DNA of 64,000 nt from Armatimonadota bacterium (GTDB lineage: Bacteria > Sysuimicrobiota > Sysuimicrobiia > Sysuimicrobiales > Sysuimicrobiaceae): assembly GCA_025059775.1 (NCBI GenBank), contig JANXCW010000008.1:1-64000 (forward strand), in the 5' to 3' direction. Positions 54,350 through 62,596 of the stretch are shown piece by piece. The first letter of the stretch is position 1. Each line of letters opens with the position of its first letter. Under the pieces are notes generated by a model. It searched no databases, was not told the DNA's origin, and saw nothing but the letters and a program-made list of their open reading frames with translations. The translations under genes and the position numbers were made by a program.

Positions 54350-54799
54350 TCCACTCACCCCGATGGCGAGAGGGATCAATTGCACGACCCCTGGCCGATT
54401 CCTCCTCCTCGACCTCCCCGCAGCTCCCTTTCGCCCCTTTCCACCGGGATTCTTCCCTTGTTGGGGAAGGCTCTCAAAAAGGCCTCGAAAACCACGCCAG
54501 GCCGACCCGAAAACGAGGCCTTCCCTTCCCCCACCACCGCCCGTGACCGTAATGGTATCGCGCCTGCCGGAAGTTATCCACAACCCGTGAAAAACCTGTT
54601 GATAATCCTCCTCCCACCGGCCCGCCTCCCCGCTCCCGAGGCGGTTGGGGAGCGGGGGTGGGATCCGTCTGGCCCAAGCCACGGGGTCCGGGCGCCCCGA
54701 AAAGTTGTGGAAAACTGCTGGTTTGTCCACAGGCTGTCCACAGACCGGGGAGTCCGGGGATGCTATACTAGGCGGGGCTCGCGTGGGGTGAGGGGAGGC
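54350..54799. other. oriC: Probable replication origin oriC
   Basis: Non-coding region of 450 bases between the two divergent arms. DnaA boxes: TTATCCACA at 54574-54582 (perfect), TGTGGAAAA at 54706-54714 (minus strand), TTGTCCACA at 54723-54731 and CTGTCCACA at 54734-54742. All genes to the left for 10 kb run leftward and those to the right run rightward. No clear AT-rich unwinding element is seen; the moderately AT-rich part is 54580-54612 (GTGAAAAACCTGTTGATAAT). Confidence 0.75.
54764..54769 (+). promoter_or_regulatory. -10 box of the rnpA/rpmH operon
   Basis: TATACT, about 30 bases before the rnpA ATG. The expected -35 position has no good match and is next to two DnaA boxes (54723-54742), so DnaA could influence this promoter. 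Confidence 0.5.
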
Positions 54800-55342
54800 A
54801 TGACGCAGGACCAGGAGGGTATCCTTGAAGCGGACGTACCAGCCAAAGCGTCGGAAGCGCAAGCGGACCCACGGGTTCCTGGTACGGATGCGCACGCCCG
54901 GGGGCCGGAACGTCCTCAAGCGCAGGCGGCAGAAGGGGCGCAAGCGGCTGACCGCGTAAGGACCCCTCCTTGCGGGCGGCGGAGCCCCTGGCCTACTCTC
55001 CGGACCCGGCAGGAGTTCCAGGCGGTGTACATGGAAGGGGAGCGGCACGGAGGGATCCTGGTGGTGGTCTACCGCCGGGTGCGGCCCGGGCCCACACGGG
55101 TGGGAATTTCCGTGGGACGCAAACTCGGAAAGGCGGTCGTGCGCAACCGGATCCGACGCAGGATCCGGGAGATCCTGAGGCTCTTGCCCCTGCGGCCCGA
55201 CCAGGAAGTGGTGGTAGTGGCCCGCAGCCAGGCAGCCCAGGCCAGTTGGGAGGGGCTGCGCGCGGAGCTGGTGGGGCTGTTGGATGCCAGCGGCGCCCTG
55301 ACAGGGACGGGGCTCCGGGAGGGCACGTGGTGCGGCTCGTAG
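54800..55342 (+). CDS. rnpA: RNase P protein component with N-terminal extension, overlapping all of rpmH
   Basis: Encodes 180 residues from the ATG at 54800. The RnpA fold runs from [19 protein letters not shown] through [31 protein letters not shown] (the RNR motif) to LRAELVGLL. Between the rpmH stop and LRTRQEF there is no ATG, GTG or TTG in this frame, nor any inside rpmH; a GTG at 55024 would cut the conserved start. The first available starts are the ATG at 54800 and a GTG at 54788. The protein therefore gains about 65 acidic and Ala/Pro-rich residues ([20 protein letters not shown]). This repeats the Thermus arrangement. GGGGAGG is only one base from the ATG, so initiation may be weak. 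Confidence 0.85.
   Translation: MTQDQEGILEADVPAKASEAQADPRVPGTDAHARGPERPQAQAAEGAQAADRVRTPPCGRRSPWPTLRTRQEFQAVYMEGERHGGILVVVYRRVRPGPTRVGISVGRKLGKAVVRNRIRRRIREILRLLPLRPDQEVVVVARSQAAQASWEGLRAELVGLLDASGALTGTGLREGTWCGS
54825..54959 (+). CDS. rpmH: Ribosomal protein L34
   Basis: Encodes 44 residues from a TTG at 54825 with AGGAGGG at a 5-base spacing: [21 protein letters not shown], then [21 protein letters not shown]. The sequence is unmistakable L34 of the 50S subunit. It lies entirely inside the rnpA frame. The ribosome site is far better placed than that of rnpA, so much more L34 than RnpA should be made from the same message. Confidence 0.97.
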   Translation: MKRTYQPKRRKRKRTHGFLVRMRTPGGRNVLKRRRQKGRKRLTA

Positions 55343-55548
55343 GGAAGCTGCTGGTCCTCGGGATCCGGGCCTACCAGCGCCTGATCTCGCCCCTCCTGCC
55401 CCGCACGTGCCGGTTTGTGCCCTCGTGCTCGGAGTACGCGGCACAGGCCATCCAGGCCCACGGTCCCCTCCGGGGGACCTGGCTCGCCCTGCGCCGCCTG
55501 AGTCGCTGCCACCCCTTCCATCCTGGGGGATACGATCCCGTGCCCTAG
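55330..55548 (+). CDS. yidD: Membrane protein insertion efficiency factor YidD
   Basis: Encodes 72 residues from a GTG at 55330 (or 55327), overlapping the rnpA end by 13 bases. [32 protein letters not shown] and [28 protein letters not shown] are the full YidD signature with its cysteines. Helps YidC-dependent insertion at the inner membrane. Standard order rpmH-rnpA-yidD-yidC. Confidence 0.96.
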   Translation: MRLVGKLLVLGIRAYQRLISPLLPRTCRFVPSCSEYAAQAIQAHGPLRGTWLALRRLSRCHPFHPGGYDPVP

Positions 55549-55568
55549 CACCGGGCAGGAGGAGAACG

Positions 55569-56324
55569 GTGTTCGGATGGCTCGTGGCACAGCTCAATCA
55601 TGCCCTTCAGTTCTTCTACGGGATCACGGGCTCTTACGGATGGGCCATCATCCTCCTCACCCTCGCGGTGAAACTGGTCCTCCACCCCCTTACCCGGAAG
55701 CAGCTGCGCTCCATGAAGGAGATGCAGAAGCTCCAGCCCCACATCCAGGCCCTCCAGCGGAAGTACCGAGACGATCCCCAGCGGCTCAACCGGGAGATGA
55801 TGGACCTGTACCGGGCCCATGGGGTGAACCCCTTCGGAGGGTGTCTGCCCATGCTCCTGCAGATGCCCGTGCTGTTCGCCCTGTATCAGGTGCTCAGCAC
55901 TCCCGCTCACTTCGTCTCCCGCACCGGGGAGGTCCTCAAGACCGTCCCCTTTGGGCCCTGGGATCTCCTGGTACACCCCATCACCGTGCTGGCGGATCCC
56001 GGGAAATACGGGATCGCCGCGGCGGTGGCCTACGCCCTCGTGCCCGTGCTCATCGGCGCCAGCACCTACTTCCAGCAGCGGGTTTCCGTGACAGATCCCC
56101 AGCAATCCCGCATGTTCCTGTTCATGCCGTTCCTCATCGGCTACTTCAGCTTGAACTTCCCGGTGGGACTGTCCCTGTACTGGTTCGTGTCCACGGTGGC
56201 GTACGTGGCCGAATACCTGTCCGTGGTGGGGCTTCCGAAGTCCCAAAAAAGACCGCAGGGGGAGGCCCCGGCCGGTGGTCGCCGGAGGCGGAAGAGCGCG
56301 GAAGCGGAGGTCAGGGGAACGTGA
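55569..56324 (+). CDS. yidC: Membrane protein insertase YidC (short form)
   Basis: Encodes 251 residues from a GTG at 55569 behind AGGAGGAG. Five membrane spans; FYGITGSYGWAIILLTLAVKLVLHPLTRKQLRSMKEMQKLQPHIQALQRKY has the conserved Arg in the first span and the C1 hairpin; VNPFGGCLPMLLQMPVLFALYQVL and FSLNFPVGLSLYWFVSTV follow. The large periplasmic domain of proteobacterial YidC is absent, as in Gram-positive SpoIIIJ. No lipobox Cys at the start. Basic C-terminal tail. Overlaps jag by 4 bases. Confidence 0.96.
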   Translation: MFGWLVAQLNHALQFFYGITGSYGWAIILLTLAVKLVLHPLTRKQLRSMKEMQKLQPHIQALQRKYRDDPQRLNREMMDLYRAHGVNPFGGCLPMLLQMPVLFALYQVLSTPAHFVSRTGEVLKTVPFGPWDLLVHPITVLADPGKYGIAAAVAYALVPVLIGASTYFQQRVSVTDPQQSRMFLFMPFLIGYFSLNFPVGLSLYWFVSTVAYVAEYLSVVGLPKSQKRPQGEAPAGGRRRRKSAEAEVRGT

Positions 56325-57007
56325 GGGAGTTCATCGGATCCGGTCGTACCGTGGAGGAGGCCATCGAAGCCGCACTGCGCATGTCCGGGCTTTCCCGGGA
56401 GGAGGCGGAGATCGAGGTCCTGGATGAGGGCTCCAGGGGGTTCCTGGGGTTCGGAGGGAGGGAGGCGAGGGTTCGGGTGGTGCCGAAGGGCACCACGGCC
56501 CCGGAGGCGGATCGGGCCGCGGAGATCGCCCAGACCCTCCTGCGACATATGGGGCTGCAGGGCACGGTGCGGGCGCGGCAGTTGGAGCAAGGAGTGGCGG
56601 TGGAGGTAGAGGGGGAGGACCTCGCGGCCCTCATCGGGCGCCACGGGAGGGGCTTGCAGGCCTTTGAGGCGGTGCTGTCGCTCCTGGTGCACCGTGCGGT
56701 GGGACGGGCGGTACCCGTGGAGGTGGACGCGGCGGGGTACCGGGAGCGCCGCCGGGCCTCCCTGGTGGCCATGGCGCAGCGGGCTGCCCAGCGGGCAGTG
56801 CGGGAGGGCCGGGCTGTCCACCTCCCGCCCATGGATCCCAAAGAGCGGCGGATCGTGCACACGGCCCTGGCCTCCCACCCTGAGGTGACCACCCACAGCG
56901 AGGGGGAGGGTAAGGACCGCCACGTGGTGGTGGAACCCCGGAAGCGGTCCCGGCCGCGGGGAAGGCGGCCGATCCGCAGACCGCGGACCACGCCGCATGA
57001 CGCTTGA
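56321..57007 (+). CDS. jag: Jag/KhpB RNA-binding protein
   Basis: Encodes 228 residues from a GTG at 56321. Jag-N domain VREFIGSGRTVEEAIEAALRMSGLSREEAEIEVLDEGSRGFLGFGG, KH domain with VEGEDLAALIGRHGRGLQAFEAVLSLLV, and R3H domain RRIVHTALASHPEVTTHSEGEGKDRHVVV. KhpB works with KhpA in RNA binding that affects cell-wall growth and division. Basic tail. Overlaps rsmG by 11 bases. Confidence 0.95.
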   Translation: MREFIGSGRTVEEAIEAALRMSGLSREEAEIEVLDEGSRGFLGFGGREARVRVVPKGTTAPEADRAAEIAQTLLRHMGLQGTVRARQLEQGVAVEVEGEDLAALIGRHGRGLQAFEAVLSLLVHRAVGRAVPVEVDAAGYRERRRASLVAMAQRAAQRAVREGRAVHLPPMDPKERRIVHTALASHPEVTTHSEGEGKDRHVVVEPRKRSRPRGRRPIRRPRTTPHDA

Positions 57008-57623
57008 GGAAGCCGCGGCTGCCCTGGGTCTGGCGTTGGACGGGCCGCAGCTCCGCCGCCTGGAGCGACACCTGGATCTCGTAATGGCCTGGAACGTGCG
57101 GGTGGACCTAGTGGCTCCCGCGTCCCGGGAGGAACTGATGAAGCGGCACCTGCTCGATAGCCTGCTCCTCCTCGTCATGGCCGATCCCCCTCGTGAATCG
57201 TGGGTGGCGGATGTGGGCAGCGGGGCTGGGTTTCCGGGCCTCGTGTGGGCCATCGCCAGGCCCGATCTCCGGTTAGTCCTACTCGAACCCCGACAGAGGC
57301 GGGCCGCATTCCTGGAGCGGGCGGTCCTGGAACTCCAGGTACCCCGGGTGGAGGTGGTGGCCCGGAGGGCGGAGGAGGCGGCCCAGATGCCCGAACACCA
57401 CCTTCGATACCACCTCGTGGTGGCCCGGGCCGTGGCTCCCCCCCTCGCGGTCCGGGAACTCGCGCAGGGCCTCGTGCGACCGGATGGACGGATTTTCATC
57501 CCCCTGGGGCCGGAGGCGGAAACCCCGAAGGGAGGAGAGGTGGTAGAGCGGGAGATCCCCTGGGCCCCGGGAAGGATCCGGCGGGCCGTGGTATTTCCCG
57601 AGAAATCATGGCGGCCGTCTTAG
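56997..57623 (+). CDS. rsmG: 16S rRNA (guanine-N7) methyltransferase RsmG
   Basis: Encodes 208 residues. LDLVMAWNVRVDLVAPASREELMKRHLLDSLLLL, AdoMet motif VADVGSGAGFPGLVWAI and ARAVAPPLAVRELAQGLVRPDGRIFIPLG. Methylates G527 of 16S rRNA (E. coli numbering). Its last codons include a parS-like palindrome and the parA start codon. Confidence 0.95.
   Translation: MTLEEAAAALGLALDGPQLRRLERHLDLVMAWNVRVDLVAPASREELMKRHLLDSLLLLVMADPPRESWVADVGSGAGFPGLVWAIARPDLRLVLLEPRQRRAAFLERAVLELQVPRVEVVARRAEEAAQMPEHHLRYHLVVARAVAPPLAVRELAQGLVRPDGRIFIPLGPEAETPKGGEVVEREIPWAPGRIRRAVVFPEKSWRPS
57592..57607. other. parS: parS-like site immediately before parA
   Basis: TATTTCCCGAGAAATC, an imperfect inverted repeat with the TTTC-N-CG-N-GAAA pattern of parS (TGTTTCACGTGAAACA). 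It ends one base before the parA ATG and lies inside the rsmG end. ParB bound here could repress its own operon as well as organise the origin. Confidence 0.6.
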
Positions 57624-58390
57624 CGGTGGTGAACCAGAAAGGCGGGGTGGGGAAATCCACCACGGCCCTCAACCTCTCCGCGGCCCTGGCTCGCAGGGGA
57701 CGCAGGGTCCTGCTGGTGGACCTGGATCCCCAGGGCAACGCTACAAGCGGCCTCGGGATCCCCAAGGAGGGGCTCCGGTCCTCCGTATACGACGTCCTCC
57801 TCCGGCGCCTTCCCCTCCGGGCCGTGCTGCTCCCCACCGCGGTGGACGGCCTGGAGGTGGCCCCCAGCACCGTGGAGCTCGCGGGCGCGGAGGTGGAGCT
57901 CGCCACGGAGGTGGACCGGGAGGGGAGGCTCCGGGAGGCCCTGGAGGGCCTACGGGACCGCTACGATCTCGTGGCGGTGGATTGTCCCCCGTCCCTGGGG
58001 CTGCTGACCCTCAACGCCCTGGTGGCCGCGGACCAAGCCCTCTTGCCCATCCAGTGCGAGTACTACGCCCTCGAGGGCCTCTCCCTGCTCCTGCGCACCC
58101 TGGAACTCGTCCGGGAGTCCCTGAATCCGCAGCTCCGCGTGGGAGGGGTAGTGCTCACCATGTACGATCCGCGCACCAAGCTCAGCGAGCAGGTGGCCCG
58201 GGAGGTGCGGGCCTTCTTCGGGGGGGAGGTTTTCCGGACCGTGATCCCGCGCACCGTGCGGCTCGCGGAGGCTCCCAGCCATGGGCAACCCATCTTCCTG
58301 TACGATCCCCACTCCCGGGGCGCGGCCGCCTACGACGCTCTGGCGGAGGAGGTGGCGGAGCGGCTGTGGGGGGAGGGCAAGGATGGGTGA
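57608..58390 (+). CDS. parA: Chromosome partitioning ATPase ParA/Soj
   Basis: Encodes 260 residues from the ATG at 57608. Deviant Walker A KGGVGKSTTALNLSAAL, Walker A' VDLDPQGNATSGLG, Walker B DLVAVDCPPSLGLLTLNAL, and TMYDPRTKLSEQVAREVRAFF. ATP-bound dimers bind DNA non-specifically and are released by ParB. Overlaps parB by 8 bases. Confidence 0.97.
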   Translation: MAAVLAVVNQKGGVGKSTTALNLSAALARRGRRVLLVDLDPQGNATSGLGIPKEGLRSSVYDVLLRRLPLRAVLLPTAVDGLEVAPSTVELAGAEVELATEVDREGRLREALEGLRDRYDLVAVDCPPSLGLLTLNALVAADQALLPIQCEYYALEGLSLLLRTLELVRESLNPQLRVGGVVLTMYDPRTKLSEQVAREVRAFFGGEVFRTVIPRTVRLAEAPSHGQPIFLYDPHSRGAAAYDALAEEVAERLWGEGKDG

Positions 58391-59243
58391 GCGGCAGAGA
58401 AGGGGGCTCGGAAAAGGACTGGGGGCCCTTATCCCGGGGGCCGGAGGGGTAGCGCGCGGGGAACCCGTGGAGCTCCTGCCCCTGGAACGGATCCGACCCA
58501 GCCGGGTCCAGCCCCGTCAGGAGATCTCCCCGGAATCCCTGGAGGAGCTCGTGGCCTCCATCCGGACGCACGGGGTCCTGCAGCCCGTCCTGGTGCGGCC
58601 TGTGGGAGGGGAGTACGAGCTGGTGGCCGGGGAGCGGCGGTGGCGGGCTGCGGTTCTGGCGGGCCTGGAGCGGATCCCGGCCCTGGTGCGCCCCCTCTCG
58701 GACGCCCAGGCCCTTCAGGTAGCCCTGGTGGAGAACCTCCAGCGGGAGGACCTGAACCCCGTGGAGCGGGCCCGGGCCTTCCACCGCTTGCTGAACGAGT
58801 TCGGGCTCACCCAGCGGCAGGTGGCGGAGGCGGTGGGCCTGAGCCAGCCCGCGGTGGCGAATGCCCTGCGCCTGCTCACCCTGCCCGAGCCCATCCTCCG
58901 CAGCCTCGAGGAAGGTCGACTATCGGAGGCCCACGGCCGGCTGCTCCTCACCGTGGAGGACCCGGCCGTCCGGAAGCGGCTGTGGCGGGCCGCGCTGGAG
59001 CAGGGGTTATCGGTTCGGGCCCTGGAGGAGCGCATCGCCCTGGAAGGCCATAAGCGGCCCAGACCCCAGGGCTCCCGCCGGATGGACCCCGATGTGGAGG
59101 CGGTGCTGGAGGCCTTGCGGGAGAAGTTCCAAACCCAGGTACGGATCCGGCGGGGGCGGCGCAAGGGGGTCCTGGAGATGGAGTTCTACTCGGAAGAGGA
59201 TCTGGCCCGGCTCTGCGACCTCCTCCTGGGCGGTCCTGCCTAG
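58383..59243 (+). CDS. parB: Chromosome partitioning protein ParB/Spo0J
   Basis: Encodes 286 residues from the ATG at 58383. N-terminal RGLGKGLGALIP with the ParA-stimulating Arg/Lys region; CTPase domain with ELVAGERRWRAAVLAGLERIPALV (GERRxRA) and VENLQREDLNPVERARAFHRLL; helix-turn-helix LTQRQVAEAVGLSQPAVANALRLL; C-terminal dimer domain with EDLARLCDLLLG. ParB loads at parS and slides as a CTP clamp. Confidence 0.97.
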   Translation: MGERQRRGLGKGLGALIPGAGGVARGEPVELLPLERIRPSRVQPRQEISPESLEELVASIRTHGVLQPVLVRPVGGEYELVAGERRWRAAVLAGLERIPALVRPLSDAQALQVALVENLQREDLNPVERARAFHRLLNEFGLTQRQVAEAVGLSQPAVANALRLLTLPEPILRSLEEGRLSEAHGRLLLTVEDPAVRKRLWRAALEQGLSVRALEERIALEGHKRPRPQGSRRMDPDVEAVLEALREKFQTQVRIRRGRRKGVLEMEFYSEEDLARLCDLLLGGPA

Positions 59244-59245
59244 GG

Positions 59246-59261
59246 TATTTCTCGAGAAATA
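59246..59261. other. parS: parS-like site after parB
   Basis: TATTTCTCGAGAAATA, a perfect 16-base palindrome, 2 bases after the parB stop. Matches the parS scheme TTTC-N-CG-N-GAAA; compared with TGTTTCACGTGAAACA it differs at the outer and centre-flanking positions in a symmetric way. Confidence 0.7.
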
Positions 59262-59276
59262 TCTTGGGAGGGAGCT

Positions 59277-60509
59277 GTGCGCGCGGACCTAGAGCGGCTC
59301 ATGGTGGAACGGGGCTACGATGCCCTGGTGGGCATGGGGGGGAGTGAGGACCCGAATCTGTTCTACGTGATGCGCGGGGCCCCCATCTACGCGGGAGCCC
59401 TCTACATCCACCGCCGGGGGCACCCCCCGGTTCTCTGCCACGGCACCATGGAGCGGGGGGAGGCGGAGAAGACCGGGCTACGGACCCGCAACCTGGGTCT
59501 CTACAACTTCAAGCAGATGCTCGAAGAGGCGGGCGGGGACTTCTTGCGGGCCCACGTGGCCCTTCTGCGGAGGGTATTCGAGGAGGAGGGCGTGCGGGGC
59601 CGGGTGCTCTTTTTCGGGCAGATGGACCGGGGGGCCGCCTACCTCCTGCTGCGGGCCATCGCGGAGGGGATTCCTGGAATCGAGGTGGTGGGGGAGTACG
59701 ACCGCCCCTTGGTGACCGTGGCCCGCATGACCAAGGAACCCGAGGAGATCGAGGCTATCCGCCGGACAGGGGAGGCTACGGGGCGGGTGGTGCAGAAGGT
59801 GGCGGGTTTCCTCCGCACCCTCCGATCTCGTGGTGATCGCCTCGTCCAGGAGAACGGGGAGCCCGTGACCATCGGAGAAGTGAAGCGGCGGATCCGGATG
59901 TGGCTCGCGGAGGAAGGGCTACAGGACACCGGGACCATCTTCAGCCAAGGCCGGGACGCTGGTTTACCGCACTCCCGGGGGGAGGATGGCCAGTTCCTCC
60001 GGCCCGGGCAGCCCCTGGTCCTCGACATCTTCCCCAGGCCCGCGGGGGGCGGGTACTGCTTCGACATGACCCGGACATGGGTGGTGGGAAAGCCGTCGGA
60101 GCGGTTGCGGCAGGTGTACCGGGATGTGCTGGAGTGCTACCACGCGGTGGTGAAGCATCTCGGGCCCGGGGTTTCCTGTCGGGAGCTGCAGCAGCGGGCG
60201 TGTGCCTTCTTCGAGGAGAGGGGACATCCCACCGTGGGCTCGGATCCCACCACCCAGGTGGGCTACGTGCACTCCCTGGGCCATGGGTTGGGGCTCGAGG
60301 TACACGAGCTCCCGCGGCTTGCGGACTTCCCGGGGAACGAGGATGTGCTGGAGCCTGGGATGGTGTTCACAGTGGAGCCCGGCCTTTACTATCCCGAGGA
60401 GGGCATCGGGGTCCGGCTGGAGGACACCTGGGCTTTGGATGCGGAGGGAAGGCCGTTAAACCTCGGGGGCTATCCCATGGACTTAGTGATCTCGGGGGAG
60501 GAGGTATGA
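59277..60509 (+). CDS. M24-family metallopeptidase (Xaa-Pro aminopeptidase/creatinase-like)
   Basis: Encodes 410 residues from a GTG at 59277. N-terminal creatinase-like domain (MVERGYDALVGMGGSEDPNLFYVM), then the pita-bread domain with metal ligands in LVLDIFPRPAGGGYCFDMTRTW, HSLGHGLGLEVHE, FTVEPGLYYPEEG and GVRLEDTW. Acts on proline-containing peptides or related small substrates in the cytoplasm. The stop overlaps the next start as ATGA. Confidence 0.92.
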   Translation: MRADLERLMVERGYDALVGMGGSEDPNLFYVMRGAPIYAGALYIHRRGHPPVLCHGTMERGEAEKTGLRTRNLGLYNFKQMLEEAGGDFLRAHVALLRRVFEEEGVRGRVLFFGQMDRGAAYLLLRAIAEGIPGIEVVGEYDRPLVTVARMTKEPEEIEAIRRTGEATGRVVQKVAGFLRTLRSRGDRLVQENGEPVTIGEVKRRIRMWLAEEGLQDTGTIFSQGRDAGLPHSRGEDGQFLRPGQPLVLDIFPRPAGGGYCFDMTRTWVVGKPSERLRQVYRDVLECYHAVVKHLGPGVSCRELQQRACAFFEERGHPTVGSDPTTQVGYVHSLGHGLGLEVHELPRLADFPGNEDVLEPGMVFTVEPGLYYPEEGIGVRLEDTWALDAEGRPLNLGGYPMDLVISGEEV

Positions 60510-61060
60510 ACCGGGAGGAAGCCTGGGCGCTGGTGTGCGAGTGGGTGCAGAATCCGAACCTGCGCAAGCACCTGCGGGCGGTGGAGGCGGCCATGCGGAC
60601 TTATGCCCGGAGATTCGGGGAGGACGAGGAGGCGTGGGGGATCGTGGGTCTCCTGCACGACCTGGACTACGAGCGACACCCCTCTCTGGAGGAGCACCCC
60701 TTCGTGGCCGCAGAGGAGCTGCGGCGGCGCGGGGTCCCAGAGCCGTGGGTGCGGGCCGTGCTGGCGCACGGGGATCACACCGGCGTGAAGCGGGAGACCC
60801 CCATGGAGCGGGCCCTGTTCGCCTGCGACGAGATGGTGGGGTTCGTGATCGCGGTGGCTCTGGTGAAGGGGAGATCCCTCCAGAAGGTGGATCCGGACTC
60901 CGTGCGCCGGAAGATGAAGGACAAGGCCTTTGCCCGGGCCGTGCGGCGGGAGGACTTGGTGCGGGGCGCGGAGGAGCTGGGGGTTCCTCTGGACGAGCAC
61001 ATCGCCACGGTGGTGGAGGCCCTGCGGTCCATCGCTCCCGAGCTGGGGCTAGAAGGCTAA
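60506..61060 (+). CDS. HD-domain hydrolase
   Basis: Encodes 184 residues from the ATG at 60506. Metal-binding motifs of an HDIG-type domain: NLRKHLRAVEAAMRTYARRF, VGLLHDLDYERHP and VRAVLAHGDHTG, then ERALFACDEMVGFVIAVALVKGRSL. Small stand-alone HD proteins of this kind are usually phosphohydrolases of unknown substrate. Translationally coupled to the M24 peptidase gene. Confidence 0.9.
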   Translation: MNREEAWALVCEWVQNPNLRKHLRAVEAAMRTYARRFGEDEEAWGIVGLLHDLDYERHPSLEEHPFVAAEELRRRGVPEPWVRAVLAHGDHTGVKRETPMERALFACDEMVGFVIAVALVKGRSLQKVDPDSVRRKMKDKAFARAVRREDLVRGAEELGVPLDEHIATVVEALRSIAPELGLEG

Positions 61061-61062
61061 CT

Positions 61063-62577
61063 TCACCGGTCCAGCCAGGCATCCGCAGGCCGCCAGAGCA
61101 ATCCCTTCCACTGGAGGTGGAAGGTGTCCCGCACATACCGCTGCAGCACGTACATGGCGCCAGAGTGCACCACGGGGATGAGGTCCGCCTCCCGGATGAG
61201 CAAGCGGTTGAGCCGCCGCATCTTCACCACCTCCGGGGTCCGGGTCTTCCGGGCCTCGTGGTAGGCCTGCTCCAGGCCCGCGGGCCGCTTCCAGCTGGCG
61301 AAGGCTAAGGGGCCGAAGAAGTGGGTGCCCAGGGTATCGACGAGGTCGGCCTGATACACGAGGTTGTAGAACAGTAGTCCACTCCACCCCCGCTGGATCC
61401 GCTCCACCCACCCGCCCGGAGAGAGGGGCCGGAGTTCCACCCGGATCCCCACCTGCCCCAGCTGGTGCTGGATGGCGCTCATCACGTCCGGCATGCGGCC
61501 GGTAGGGAGGGTGAGCTCGGTGCGGAACCCCTGGGGGTATCCCGCCTCCGCCAGCAGCCTCCGGGCCTGCTCGGGGTCGTGTTTGGGCCCCTGGATGGCC
61601 GGATCGTACTCCGGGGAGGGGAAGGCCGCGAGCTGGTACTCCGCCCGGTAGCGCCCGTAGCCCAGGGCCCGGGCGATGCCCTCCCGGTCCAGGGCGAGCC
61701 AGGTGGCCATGCGCACCCGGGCGTCCGCGAAGGGGCTGGTGGGGTTTGCGCTGTCGGGGATGAGGAGGTTGGGCGCGACGCGGCCGGTGATGGAGGGGTA
61801 TCCCATCTGCACAAGGGAGTAGCCGATGTCCGGGATCGCCCCCACGTTGATCACGTCGAGCCGGCCGGCCAGGAACCCAGCCCGCATGGTCTGGAGGTCC
61901 GGGATGAACGCGTATTCGATCTCCTGGAGATAGGGCTTGCCGCGCTGCCAGTACCCCTCAAACCGCCGGTACCGTATCCCTACGTCCCGCTCGAACCGCA
62001 CGAGTCGGAAAGGTCCTGTCCCCACCGGGTTCCACCGGGCTCCCTCCATCCCGCTCCGCTCTACGGACGCGGGCGAGACCACAAGCCCCTCCGGCCCTGA
62101 GAGGGCGCTGAGGAGGCGGTTGTCCCACTCCGCCAGCTCCAGGCGCACCCGGTAACGATCCACCACCCGCACCCCCCGCACCCACGGCAGCCGCTTGGCC
62201 TGGATCTGCCGCTCCAGGTTCCACCGCACCGCCTCCGCGTCGAACTCCGTCCCGTCGTGGAACCGCACCCCTTGTCGGAGCAAGAGGGTAATGGCGGAGA
62301 GGTCCGGGCTGATCTCCCACCGCTCCGCCAGTCCCGGGTGGATCCGCCTCTGCCGGTCCACCCACACCAGGGGCTCCAGCACCGGCATCGCGGAGGGCAT
62401 GGAGGCCGCGGACATCTCCCACGGGAGGAAGGGGGTGTTGGGGATGGCATCGGAAACCCGAAGGATCCCGCCCCGCTTAGGACCCACGGGGGCGGTCTCC
62501 CCTAACCCCCGGCCAGCCCAGACCATCACGAGCACCAGGCCGATGGCCCCCAGCGCCCGCCACGCGCGACTCCGCAT
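61063..62577 (-). CDS. ABC transporter substrate-binding protein, family 5 (peptide/nickel type)
   Basis: Encodes 504 residues. Signal peptide RALGAIGLVLVMVWAGRGLG without lipobox Cys. Family 5 features: GGILRVSDAIPNTPFLPWEM, LVWVDRQRRIHPGLAERWEISPDLSAITLLLRQGVRFHDGTEFDAEAVRWNLERQ, NPVGTGPFRL, DRVREGIA-like VRMATWLALDREGIARALGYG, DPEQARRLLAEAGYPQG. Binds peptides, sugars or nickel complexes outside the membrane. No permease or ATPase genes are next to it, so it may be an orphan or use a distant transporter. Confidence 0.93.
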   Translation of the reverse strand: MRSRAWRALGAIGLVLVMVWAGRGLGETAPVGPKRGGILRVSDAIPNTPFLPWEMSAASMPSAMPVLEPLVWVDRQRRIHPGLAERWEISPDLSAITLLLRQGVRFHDGTEFDAEAVRWNLERQIQAKRLPWVRGVRVVDRYRVRLELAEWDNRLLSALSGPEGLVVSPASVERSGMEGARWNPVGTGPFRLVRFERDVGIRYRRFEGYWQRGKPYLQEIEYAFIPDLQTMRAGFLAGRLDVINVGAIPDIGYSLVQMGYPSITGRVAPNLLIPDSANPTSPFADARVRMATWLALDREGIARALGYGRYRAEYQLAAFPSPEYDPAIQGPKHDPEQARRLLAEAGYPQGFRTELTLPTGRMPDVMSAIQHQLGQVGIRVELRPLSPGGWVERIQRGWSGLLFYNLVYQADLVDTLGTHFFGPLAFASWKRPAGLEQAYHEARKTRTPEVVKMRRLNRLLIREADLIPVVHSGAMYVLQRYVRDTFHLQWKGLLWRPADAWLDR

Positions 62578-62596
62578 GGTCCTCCCCCTCCTTACC

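Noticed and set aside
54350-54560. Additional small gene between the ATPase-wHTH gene and oriC boxes
   Set aside because: Short frames only, no ribosome site or recognisable product; better explained as origin and promoter DNA.
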